Shown here in pieces: positions 1 to 5,664 of a stretch of DNA of 5,664 nucleotides (its first letter is position 1; every line of letters starts with the position of its first letter). This stretch comes from Micavibrio aeruginosavorus (GTDB taxonomy: Bacteria; Pseudomonadota; Alphaproteobacteria; Micavibrionales; Micavibrionaceae), in NCBI GenBank assembly GCA_003241285.1, contig QFOT01000146.1, forward strand, positions 1 through 5,664. Direction: 5' to 3'. The notes beneath the pieces were generated by a model. The model did no database searches. It saw only the letters and a list, made by a program, of their open reading frames with translations, and had not been told where the DNA came from. The translations under genes were made by a program, and so were the position numbers.

Positions 1-594
1 GCGTTGCGTGAAGATCCAGATGTTATCCTTGTGGGAGAGATGCGCGATCATGAAACAATCGCGCTCGCGCTGACGGCTGCTGAAACAGGTCACTTAGTGT
101 TGGGTACTTTGCACGCGAATACCGCGCCAAAAACGATCGACCGTATTATCGACGTGTTTCCTGCCGCTGAAAAAGAAATGATCCGCGCCATGCTATCCAG
201 TTCGCTGCAAGGCGTTATCGCTCAAATTCTTTTGAAGAAACCGGGCGGCACGGGCCGGGTCGGCGCGTTTGAGATTCTTGTCGGGACGGGCGCGGTCAGA
301 AACCTGATCCGCGAAAACCAGATTCCACAGCTTTACTCTATGATACAAACCGGCTCCAGATACGGCATGATCACGATGGAAGATGCCGTTAAAAATTTGG
401 TAGAGCAAGGTCTGGTTGATCCAGAATCCGCACGTTTGGCGATACTTAAAACCACGGACGAAGAAGACAGTTCATCTCAAGGGCGGGCAGGAGCCGCGCT
501 TGGCGGAGCAAAAGTCCATGGCGGCGGCACAGCTCCGGCAGCAGCTGCAGCAGAGGCGGCGTCCCCTGCTGAAGAAGAGGGGTATTCGTTTTGA
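1..594 (+). CDS. pilT: Type IV pilus retraction ATPase PilT, C-terminal part (cut by left window edge)
   Basis: The hexameric cytoplasmic ATPase PilT drives pilus retraction and twitching motility. The open frame runs in from the left edge on a codon boundary, and 197 residues are visible. In-window residues 7-16 (DVILVGEMRD) are the Walker B region with its catalytic Glu. The His box TGHLVLGTLHAN follows at about 29-40. The motif AVRNLIREN at about 98-106 corresponds to the AIRNLIRE signature typical of PilT. The segment IQTGSRYGMITMEDAV also matches the family. Walker A and the Asp box must lie upstream of the window. From about residue 151 the protein departs from the usual ending: an acidic/Ser stretch is followed by about 35 residues of Ala/Gly/Pro-rich sequence ending EEEGYSF. 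The DNA there is GC-richer than the next gene. The stop overlaps the TTG start of a PilU-type gene, giving the classic pilT-pilU pair. The PilT assignment is firm; the function of the tail is unknown. Confidence 0.93.
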   Translation, partial: ALREDPDVILVGEMRDHETIALALTAAETGHLVLGTLHANTAPKTIDRIIDVFPAAEKEMIRAMLSSSLQGVIAQILLKKPGGTGRVGAFEILVGTGAVRNLIRENQIPQLYSMIQTGSRYGMITMEDAVKNLVEQGLVDPESARLAILKTTDEEDSSSQGRAGAALGGAKVHGGGTAPAAAAAEAASPAEEEGYSF

Positions 595-1718
595 GTTCAC
601 CAATAGTCTTTAGTTATCTAACGATGATGAATGAGAAACGGGCAACCGATCTTTATCTAACGGTAGGCCATCCTCCGGTTTTGCGTATCGAAGACCGGAT
701 GGAAAATTTAGGCGATCATGCACTACAGGTTGCCGATCTTGATGAAATTTTAAATAACATCCTTACTCTCAGGCAAAAAAGAGAGTTTGAGACCAACATG
801 GAATTAAACTCTGCACTTGATATGGGCGCATATGGCAGGTTTCGGGTAAATGTTTTAAAGCAAAGACAATCTCCTGCTTTGGTAATTAGAAGAATTGTTT
901 CGAAAATTCCTGATTTTGAAGAACTGAACCTTCCTCCCTTATTTGAGCAAATGGCGCTTCAAAAAAGAGGTCTTATTCTTGTTACAGGTATGACAGGGTC
1001 AGGAAAGTCGACGACGCTGGCATCCATGATTGACTATCGAAACAGAAATAGTCAGGGCCATATCATCACGATTGAAGACCCGATCGAATATCACCACGAA
1101 CATCAGCAAAGCATTATCTCCCAAAGAGAAGTCGGGGTTGATACTGAAAATTATGCGATCGCTTTGAAAAACGCCCTTCGCCAGCGTCCCGACGTTATTC
1201 TGGTTGGGGAAATTCGTGACCGCGAGGTAATGGAGCAGGCTTTAACCGCTTCGGAAACGGGCCATTTATGTCTGGCCACGATCCATACCAACAATTCATA
1301 TCAAGCCATACAAAGGGTTGTTAATCTTTTCCCTGAAGAACAAAAGCACCAGATATGTTTCAGTATTGCCAGTAACCTTAAGGCCATAATATCCCAGAGA
1401 TTAATTCCGACCACTCGTCAAGGGCAGACTATCGCTCTTGAAATCCTTTTGAATGAAGGGCATGTCCGGGAGCTGATTCAAGAAGGAAAATTCAGTAAAA
1501 TCAAGGATGTGATTGAATCAAATCAGGCCTCCGGCATGTGTAGCTTTGACCAGTCTTTACTGGCGCTTTATACAAGGGGCTTGATTTCCGAGCAAACGGC
1601 TTTGGCCCAGTCCGATCTACCGGGAGATCTCCAGATCAAGATCAAACAAGTTAAGATGGGCGAGAAAATCGACGTCCTGAGCCGCCTTGATACGGCCAGT
1701 ATGAAAATCTCTGAGTAA
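591..1718 (+). CDS. pilU: PilT-dependent retraction ATPase PilU
   Basis: This is a complete 375-residue member of the PilT/VirB11-like secretion ATPase family. PilU is known as an accessory retraction motor that acts with PilT at the inner membrane. The N-terminal PAS-like domain carries the family pattern RATDLYLTVGHPP (residues 17-29). Walker A is GMTGSGKST (133-141), the Asp box is TIEDPIEYHH (160-169), Walker B is DVILVGEIRD (201-210) with Glu207, and the His box is TGHLCLATIHTNN (223-235). All catalytic motifs look intact. The PilT motif AIRNLIRE is replaced by GHVRELIQEG, and the end SDLPGDLQIKIKQ resembles PilU C-termini, so PilU fits better than a second PilT. The TTG start at 591 overlaps the pilT stop, and GAAGAGGGG lies just upstream as a ribosome binding site. 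The ATGs at 624 and 627 would remove part of the conserved N-terminal helix, so TTG is preferred. Translation is probably coupled to pilT. Confidence 0.92.
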   Translation: MSSPIVFSYLTMMNEKRATDLYLTVGHPPVLRIEDRMENLGDHALQVADLDEILNNILTLRQKREFETNMELNSALDMGAYGRFRVNVLKQRQSPALVIRRIVSKIPDFEELNLPPLFEQMALQKRGLILVTGMTGSGKSTTLASMIDYRNRNSQGHIITIEDPIEYHHEHQQSIISQREVGVDTENYAIALKNALRQRPDVILVGEIRDREVMEQALTASETGHLCLATIHTNNSYQAIQRVVNLFPEEQKHQICFSIASNLKAIISQRLIPTTRQGQTIALEILLNEGHVRELIQEGKFSKIKDVIESNQASGMCSFDQSLLALYTRGLISEQTALAQSDLPGDLQIKIKQVKMGEKIDVLSRLDTASMKISE

Positions 1719-1721
1719 AGC

Positions 1722-1738
1722 GCCGGACTATGTCTGGC
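1722..1738 (+). other. Stem-loop directly after the pilU stop
   Basis: GCCGGAC pairs with GTCTGGC across a 3-nt loop (TAT), giving a 7-bp stem with one G-T wobble that starts 3 nt after the pilU stop codon. No T-run follows; the next bases are AAAGATATAT. It is therefore not a standard intrinsic terminator. It may stabilise the 3' end of the upstream message or mark an RNA processing site. The structure was read by eye and its role is inferred. Confidence 0.35.
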
Positions 1739-1773
1739 AAAGATATATAAAATAGGCTATCTTTTGTGAGCTT

Positions 1774-1792
1774 TGCCGCGATTCCTGCGGCA
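1774..1792 (+). other. Second stem-loop in the pilU-secretin gap
   Basis: TGCCGC pairs with GCGGCA around a short loop, and an inner G-T wobble could extend the stem. A run of six T's occurs only about 20 nt further on (TTTTTT near 1812), too far for a classic terminator. The structure lies 42 nt ahead of the secretin start and could influence read-through or translation of the secretin. I found no convincing -35/-10 pair in this 115-nt gap, so whether the secretin has its own promoter is open. Confidence 0.3.
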
Positions 1793-1833
1793 TCCGATTC
1801 GTTCTATAGGTTTTTTATTTAGACAGGTCTTAT

Positions 1834-3831
1834 ATGAAGCGTTCATTCTCCTTCCGCGCCGCCTTACTCACATCAGCTTGCGCATCCATTATATTAGCTA
1901 TCTCGGGTTGCCAGTTAACCGAGAATATGACGAAAGCTGATAGGACGACCAATCAGGAAGTTCAGGACTATCGCGATATGCTGGGCCCGAGAGAGGTTCC
2001 CCTTGATGAAGCGGCATCCAAAGACATACCTGAATTAAAAGCTTACGTTGCAGATGGATCTGCAAGTCTAAAGCCGATGCCTCTTGTGTCGATTTCGGTT
2101 AATCAGACCATTCCCCTCAGGGATGCACTTTTTGAGCTGGCCAAGCAAGCCGATTACGATATCCAGCTGGACCCAAGGATTAGAGGATCGATAATCTACA
2201 CAGCAAGAAATAAACCTTATGATCTTGTTATAGATCAGATCAGCCAGATTGCCGGCCTGCGTTATTCTTTTGATGATGATACTATTAAAATTGAGCTGGA
2301 TACGCCGTATACGCAGAATTATAAGGTTGAGTATCTTGCTATGACCCGGAAAACATCAAGCACAGTTACGACCTCCACGGAAGTATCGGGTGGCGAGAGC
2401 GGAGGTGCACAAACAGGTTCTTCCTTCAGCATCAGCGGTGAATCAAAGACAGATTTCTGGGGTGAGCTGGACACTAATATCAAGCAGATTTTGGAAGCAA
2501 ACTCTCAGATAAATACCCAGATCACGGCTTCAGATCCTGAAATCAGTGTAACGGCGGCGCCGCCGCCTGTGCCTCCACTGGAAGAGGGCGATTTGAACGA
2601 TGCCGCGCCTCAGGCAGGCGATGAGCACAGCTCGATCGTGTCAAATTATAGCGCTGGTCAAAGTGTTCCTGCTGCAACTAATAATTCGGTCCCCGGCTCT
2701 CCAGGAAATGTCCCGACAGGTTCAGCTGTACCGCCAACAACTTCGCCACCTGACGATCAGTCTTCTAATCAGACCCCCGGCGTTCCGACTACAGCTACGC
2801 CTCAGCAGGTACAGTTGAATGTCAACTCGTTGCCAACAGTTGATACGGCGGATGGCGGTACAACGACTTATCAGCCGAGTTATTCTATCAACAAGCAAGC
2901 GGGATTAATCTCGGTATATGCCACTCAGAAAGCGCATAACCAGATTGCAACTTATCTTGATCTCATGCGCAAAGCCGTCACATCTCAAGTCTTGATTGAA
3001 GCCAAAGTCCTTGAAGTCGAGTTGAGTGACGAATTCTCATACGGTATTGACTGGTCTGTTTTCAACAAAAGTGACTCTCTTGGTGCATCATTGGCCATTA
3101 CAAGAGGCGCTTTGTCACCGGGTGAGCCTGCGACATTTGTCATTCAAAACGGAAGCAATGGTATTGAAAACCTTGTTTCGGCAATCCAGCGTTTCGGAAC
3201 CGTTCATGCCTTGGCAAGCCCGCGTTTGACGGTTTTAAACAATCAGGCTGCCGTGTTAAACGTTGCGGAAAATAGAGTATATTTCGAAATCGACGCGACA
3301 CGTGAGGAGGATGATGAAACAGGCGATGTCGATCTGACAATCGACTCTGAAATCAAGAATGTGCCTGAAGGTGTTCTGATTAACGTATTGCCGTCGATCG
3401 ATATTGAAAGAAACATGGTTTCGATGCAGGTTCGACCAACGATCTCGAGAATTGAATCTACTATTCCTGACCCGGCTGTCGCTGTTATTCTTGCGTCGGT
3501 AGGTCTTGCTGACTCAGGCATCTCCTCGGACATTCCGGTAGTTAGCACGAAAGAGCTTGATACTATGCTAAGCATGAGATCAGGTGAAACACTTGTCATG
3601 GGTGGTCTGTTGGAAGACAGGACACAGAGCACGCAGCGTGCGGTGCCTATTTTAGGTGAAGTGCCAATATTGGGCGCAGCATTCAGAGGTCAGGAAGATG
3701 CTATCACGAAGAATGAAGTTATTATCCTGATCAAGGCAACCATAATTAATGCAGCGCAGGATAGCATTCACAACACTGATCGTGAATTGTACCGCGTCTA
3801 TTCGCAAGATCGCAGACCGACAAAACTGTAA
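1834..3831 (+). CDS. mshL: MshL-type secretin lipoprotein (type IV pilus outer-membrane pore)
   Basis: Secretins form the multimeric outer-membrane channel through which the pilus passes. The 665-residue product begins with a lipoprotein signal, a basic start plus hydrophobic stretch and lipobox ISGC, predicting lipidated Cys26. Gln27 fits outer-membrane sorting. An STN/N0 domain covers about 85-155. A Ser/Thr/Gly-rich stretch follows and ends in KTDFWGELDTNIKQIL (205-220), a pattern typical of MshL. Residues about 236-345 are a Pro/Ser/Thr/Asn-rich linker, longer than I expect for this family. The region from SINKQAGLISVYAT (351-364) to QVLIEAKVLEVELSDEFSYG (385-404) leads into the secretin core. 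That core includes ASPRLTVLNNQAAV (461-474) and the signature VPILGEVPILGAAFR (604-618), and ends with NEVIILIKATI. The ribosome binding site is weak (AGG, 6 nt before ATG). Its place after pilT-pilU supports a pilus role rather than type II secretion. MshL is the best family name; a general PilQ/GspD-like secretin is the alternative. Confidence 0.9.
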   Translation: MKRSFSFRAALLTSACASIILAISGCQLTENMTKADRTTNQEVQDYRDMLGPREVPLDEAASKDIPELKAYVADGSASLKPMPLVSISVNQTIPLRDALFELAKQADYDIQLDPRIRGSIIYTARNKPYDLVIDQISQIAGLRYSFDDDTIKIELDTPYTQNYKVEYLAMTRKTSSTVTTSTEVSGGESGGAQTGSSFSISGESKTDFWGELDTNIKQILEANSQINTQITASDPEISVTAAPPPVPPLEEGDLNDAAPQAGDEHSSIVSNYSAGQSVPAATNNSVPGSPGNVPTGSAVPPTTSPPDDQSSNQTPGVPTTATPQQVQLNVNSLPTVDTADGGTTTYQPSYSINKQAGLISVYATQKAHNQIATYLDLMRKAVTSQVLIEAKVLEVELSDEFSYGIDWSVFNKSDSLGASLAITRGALSPGEPATFVIQNGSNGIENLVSAIQRFGTVHALASPRLTVLNNQAAVLNVAENRVYFEIDATREEDDETGDVDLTIDSEIKNVPEGVLINVLPSIDIERNMVSMQVRPTISRIESTIPDPAVAVILASVGLADSGISSDIPVVSTKELDTMLSMRSGETLVMGGLLEDRTQSTQRAVPILGEVPILGAAFRGQEDAITKNEVIILIKATIINAAQDSIHNTDRELYRVYSQDRRPTKL

Positions 3832-3835
3832 TCAG

Positions 3836-4603
3836 ATGAGCGGTATTCTTGTAAAATACGTTCTCACGGCGGCCAGAAGGGATAAGCTTTTCCTGTCCCT
3901 TTTGGCAATCATGATTGTCGGCAGTTTTGTTTCCCTGTTCCTTTCTTCATCGGCAGTCGTAGAAAAAGAACAATTCTCGGTCGTGTATCTCGCAGGCAGC
4001 CTTCGTCTTTTGGGATTATTGGGACTGGTTCTATTCGTTGTGTTTTTTATACGAAGATCATTCGACGCGCGTGACGTGGAGTATTTGCTCACAAGGCCGG
4101 TCACTCGAAACAGTTTTGTCTTATCTCACGCCGCGGCATTTTCTATATTGTCTGCTTTCGTGTCCATATCTTTGTGCGCGGGACTGGGCTTTATTGCGTA
4201 TAATATAGGCAATCCTCAAGGCGTTATTTACTGGTCGACGGGCGTTATTTGCGAATATTTATTGATCGTCAATGTCGCGCTGTTTTTTTCCATGGTGCTA
4301 TCCAGCCCCGTCGCGGCATGCCTGTCGACTCTAGGGTTTTATATCCTCGGTCGATTGATGGGCCAGCTTTTATTTGTGGCCAAAAATCCTTCCGATGGCA
4401 TTCCGGGCTATCAGATATTGACAACGATTTTTCAGGCTATTTCAGCTCTATTCCCACGGCTTGATCTTATGACCCAGACCTCATGGCTTCTATATGGCGT
4501 TGACGGGATAAAAGATTACATTTTCATTCTTGTGCAGACGGCTTTATTTCTTGCTCTTGTCCTCATTGCAACATTGGTGGATTTAAGAAGACGGCAGTTT
4601 TAA
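3836..4603 (+). CDS. ABC-2-type membrane permease in the pilus operon
   Basis: This is a 255-residue integral membrane protein with about six predicted helices, near residues 18-37, 52-72, 98-122, 138-155, 158-180 and 228-248. The segment after helix 2, DARDVEYLLTRPVTRNSF (77-94), matches the cytoplasmic stretch of ABC-2 permeases that reads like 'GTIELLLSRPISR..F'. FPRLDLMTQTSWLLYG before the last helix also resembles that group. The protein has no ATP-binding motifs, so it would need a separate ABC ATPase, and none is visible here. The ATG at 3836 is 4 nt after the secretin stop. An in-frame ATG at 3749 would add 29 polar residues lying inside the secretin gene, so it is rejected. There is no clear Shine-Dalgarno, which suggests translational coupling. 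By position it recalls PilI of the Myxococcus xanthus PilGHI set, but that is an analogy. The substrate is unknown. Confidence 0.75.
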   Translation: MSGILVKYVLTAARRDKLFLSLLAIMIVGSFVSLFLSSSAVVEKEQFSVVYLAGSLRLLGLLGLVLFVVFFIRRSFDARDVEYLLTRPVTRNSFVLSHAAAFSILSAFVSISLCAGLGFIAYNIGNPQGVIYWSTGVICEYLLIVNVALFFSMVLSSPVAACLSTLGFYILGRLMGQLLFVAKNPSDGIPGYQILTTIFQAISALFPRLDLMTQTSWLLYGVDGIKDYIFILVQTALFLALVLIATLVDLRRRQF

Positions 4604-4604
4604 A

Positions 4605-5345
4605 ATGTTCCTGAAATATAATCGAAACAATCTGGGACTTTGTCTATCTTTGGTTCTTTTTGCCGTCCTGAATGCAGGGCTTTGGTTTTATTCGAATAAA
4701 ATATACACAAAATGGACAAATATTCCGCCTGCTCCAAAGATTAAGTCCTCTGCAATTTCTTTTCTGGATGATAGGTCACTGGCTTACAGAGCTTATGGAC
4801 TGGCTTTGCAGAATTTTGGCAGCGTCGGGCAGACGCAGAGTCTGAAGAATTACAATTATAATAATCTGGGGGAGTGGTTTTCCCTGATGGAACATCTTGA
4901 TTCCGGGTCACATTTTATGCCCTACATGGCGGCGTATTATTTCGGCGCAACACCTGATGCGTCACAGTTAAAACCTGTTATCGCTTATCTCGAGGAAACA
5001 GGGATGAAGCCCGGACCGCAAAACTGGCGGTGGTTGGCGCAGGCAGCTTATCTGGCACGGCACCGTCTCAAAGACATGGACGAGGCTTTGCGGATCGCCC
5101 GTAGACTTGGTTCTATTTATAAACCCCCAATGCCGACATGGACCCGTAACATGGAGCCAATGTTACGGGCTGATTTAGGGGACAAACAAGCGGCTTATCT
5201 TCTAATGCTTGAAATTCTTAAGACTGACGGCGAAAAAATGAGCGTTTCTGAATATAACGCTAATATATACCTGACCTGCCAAGTAATTCTCGGGAAAGAG
5301 GAGGCGGCAAAGAGCCCGCTTTGCCAGAAAGAACCGAAGGATTAG
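4605..5345 (+). CDS. Membrane-anchored, helical TPR-like protein of unknown function
   Basis: The 246-residue product has one N-terminal membrane helix (about 11-29) after a short basic start, which predicts a type II anchor with the remainder in the periplasm. The lipobox pattern is absent. The exterior is mostly helical and repeat-like: RSLAYRAYGLALQNFG (57-72), NLGEWFSLMEHLDSGSHFMPYMAAYYFG (in parts across 87-114), NWRWLAQAAYLARHRLKDMDEAL (140-162), and a last helix pair around 190-206. The Ala/Tyr/Leu spacing is that of a TPR-type solenoid, suggesting protein-protein contact. Cys225 and Cys239 could form a disulfide. ATG lies 1 nt after the permease stop, so the two genes are almost certainly cotranscribed and probably act together. 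PilG of Myxococcus, a membrane-anchored partner of an ABC-type pilus module, is a possible functional parallel, though I cannot show homology. No enzyme motif is visible. Confidence 0.75.
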   Translation: MFLKYNRNNLGLCLSLVLFAVLNAGLWFYSNKIYTKWTNIPPAPKIKSSAISFLDDRSLAYRAYGLALQNFGSVGQTQSLKNYNYNNLGEWFSLMEHLDSGSHFMPYMAAYYFGATPDASQLKPVIAYLEETGMKPGPQNWRWLAQAAYLARHRLKDMDEALRIARRLGSIYKPPMPTWTRNMEPMLRADLGDKQAAYLLMLEILKTDGEKMSVSEYNANIYLTCQVILGKEEAAKSPLCQKEPKD

Positions 5346-5476
5346 AAGTCATTTTATAAAATTTTTATGAATATAGGAATTTGTTAAGTTTTTCATGAGA
5401 ATATAAATGGCCCGGGATAGTTTTATCACGATTTCCATGTATACTATGAGTCACCCATTTTTCGGGGAAAATTTTT
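5346..5476 (+). promoter_or_regulatory. AT-rich gap before the pilin with candidate promoter elements
   Basis: This 131-nt gap breaks the tight gene packing and is markedly AT-rich, so a separate promoter for the pilin-like gene is plausible. The best -10 candidate is TATACT at 5440-5445, which would place the transcript start about 25 nt before the ATG at 5477, but no good -35 accompanies it. A second pair is TTGTTA (5381-5386) with TATAAA (5402-5407), spaced only 15 nt. GGGGA at 5464-5468 lies 8 nt before the ATG and could be a ribosome binding site. A perfect 12-bp AT-only palindrome at 5351-5362 followed by T's could be a weak terminator for the preceding operon. All are by-eye calls. Confidence 0.3.
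5358..5370 (+). repeat. 13-bp direct repeat, copy 1
   Basis: AAAATTTTTATGA occurs here just downstream of the anchored-protein gene and again, identically, at 5468-5480, 110 bp further on. The second copy covers the putative start codon of the pilin-like gene. The sequence is low in complexity, so chance cannot be excluded, but an exact 13-bp match within a 131-nt gap is notable. Confidence 0.5.
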
Positions 5477-5480
5477 ATGA
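5468..5480 (+). repeat. 13-bp direct repeat, copy 2 (spans the pilin-like ATG)
   Basis: This copy is identical to the one at 5358-5370. It ends inside the first codons of the pilin-like frame, exactly where recognisable pilin sequence begins. It could mark a recombination or deletion junction; that is inference. Confidence 0.5.
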
Positions 5481-5664
5481 TCATTATCGGTCTTTTGATC
5501 GGTGGTATTCTAAAAGGCCAGGAACTGATCGCCAATGCGCGTTTGGCTGCTGCCGTTTCTAAAGTCAAGGCGATCGACGCTGCGATGAACACATTCCGTG
5601 ATTCTTACGCTACCCTGCCGGGCGATGCGACCAACCCTGCAACTCGCTTCCCTAACTGTACGAC
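5477..5664 (+). CDS. Type IV pilin-like protein, apparently 5'-truncated and cut by right edge
   Basis: From ATG at 5477 the frame reads MIIIGLLIGGILKGQELIAN, then continues through VKAIDAAMNTFRDSY and LPGDATNPATRFPNC to the window edge (62 residues). This matches the body of type IV pilins, whose mature proteins usually start F-[ST]-L-V-E followed by a hydrophobic helix ending IIGLLIGGILKGQELI and, later, a '..LPGD' motif. Here the prepilin leader, the Gly/Phe cleavage site and the Glu5 region are missing. In the same frame upstream there are only nine non-pilin codons before a TGA at 5447, and neither other frame encodes an FTLVE-like motif. The gene may be a truncated or silent pilin copy, a frameshift or small deletion, or an assembly error. 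Without the leader it should not be a substrate for prepilin peptidase. Family assignment is strong; status as a working gene is doubtful. Confidence 0.7.
   Translation, partial: MIIIGLLIGGILKGQELIANARLAAAVSKVKAIDAAMNTFRDSYATLPGDATNPATRFPNCT

Noticed and set aside
1157..1164. GCGATCGC-like octamer reminiscent of the cyanobacterial HIP1 repeat
   Set aside because: It is a single occurrence inside conserved pilU coding sequence and gives no evidence of a repeat family.
3243..3632. 129-residue open frame on the - strand
   Set aside because: It lies opposite the most conserved part of the secretin, and its Ser/Arg/Thr-rich translation has no recognisable motif; it is an antisense shadow.
3749..3835. 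Upstream in-frame ATG that would extend the permease by 29 residues
   Set aside because: The extension lies entirely inside the secretin coding region, is polar and unlike a permease N-terminus; ATG 3836 just after the secretin stop fits better.
5408..5425. Possible sigma-54 promoter (TGGCCCG) ahead of the pilin, as in many pilA genes
   Set aside because: The -24-like element is near consensus, but the expected GC of the -12 element at the right spacing is absent (AGTTT instead of TTGC).
5446..5562. Short open frame starting ATG AGT CAC CCA
   Set aside because: It runs out of frame through the pilin body and soon stops; considered only as a possible remnant of a damaged leader, not a gene.
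5365..5592. 75-residue open frame on the - strand across the pilin start
   Set aside because: It is antisense to clear pilin sequence and has no family features; it arises from pilin codon bias.

Overview
The window is a block of type IV pilus (T4P) genes, all on the + strand. It probably comes from a Gram-negative bacterium, because it encodes an outer-membrane secretin made as a lipoprotein and a periplasm-facing anchored protein. The secretin is of the MshL (MSHA-pilus) type and sits next to a PilT/PilU motor pair, which fits a proteobacterium. The pilin fragment at the right edge resembles pilins I associate with alphaproteobacteria, but that placement is a weak inference. Base composition looks moderate, with a GC-rich tail on the first gene and an AT-rich gap before the pilin.

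Layout from left to right: (1) the C-terminal half of a PilT retraction ATPase, cut by the left edge and ending in an odd Ala/Gly-rich tail; (2) a complete PilU-type ATPase whose TTG start overlaps the pilT stop; (3) a 115-nt gap with two stem-loops; (4) a 665-residue MshL-like secretin lipoprotein with an unusually long Pro/Ser/Thr/Asn-rich linker; (5) a six-helix ABC-2-type permease starting 4 nt after the secretin stop; (6) a 246-residue protein with one N-terminal membrane anchor and a helical, TPR-like exterior, starting 1 nt after the permease stop; (7) an AT-rich 131-nt gap; (8) the start of a type IV pilin-like gene running off the right edge, whose normal leader peptide and FTLVE-type motif are not visible.

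PilT and PilU would power pilus retraction at the inner membrane, and the secretin would form the outer-membrane pore. The permease and anchored protein are tightly coupled to the secretin gene, which suggests they assist the same machine. The closest precedent I know is the PilG/PilH/PilI ABC-type accessory set of Myxococcus xanthus pili. No ABC ATPase gene is visible here, so that parallel is a hypothesis.

The points most worth a second look are the apparently 5'-truncated pilin with a 13-bp direct repeat at its start, and the permease plus anchored helical protein embedded in the pilus operon. I saw no tRNA, rRNA, CRISPR array, transposase or insertion sequence.
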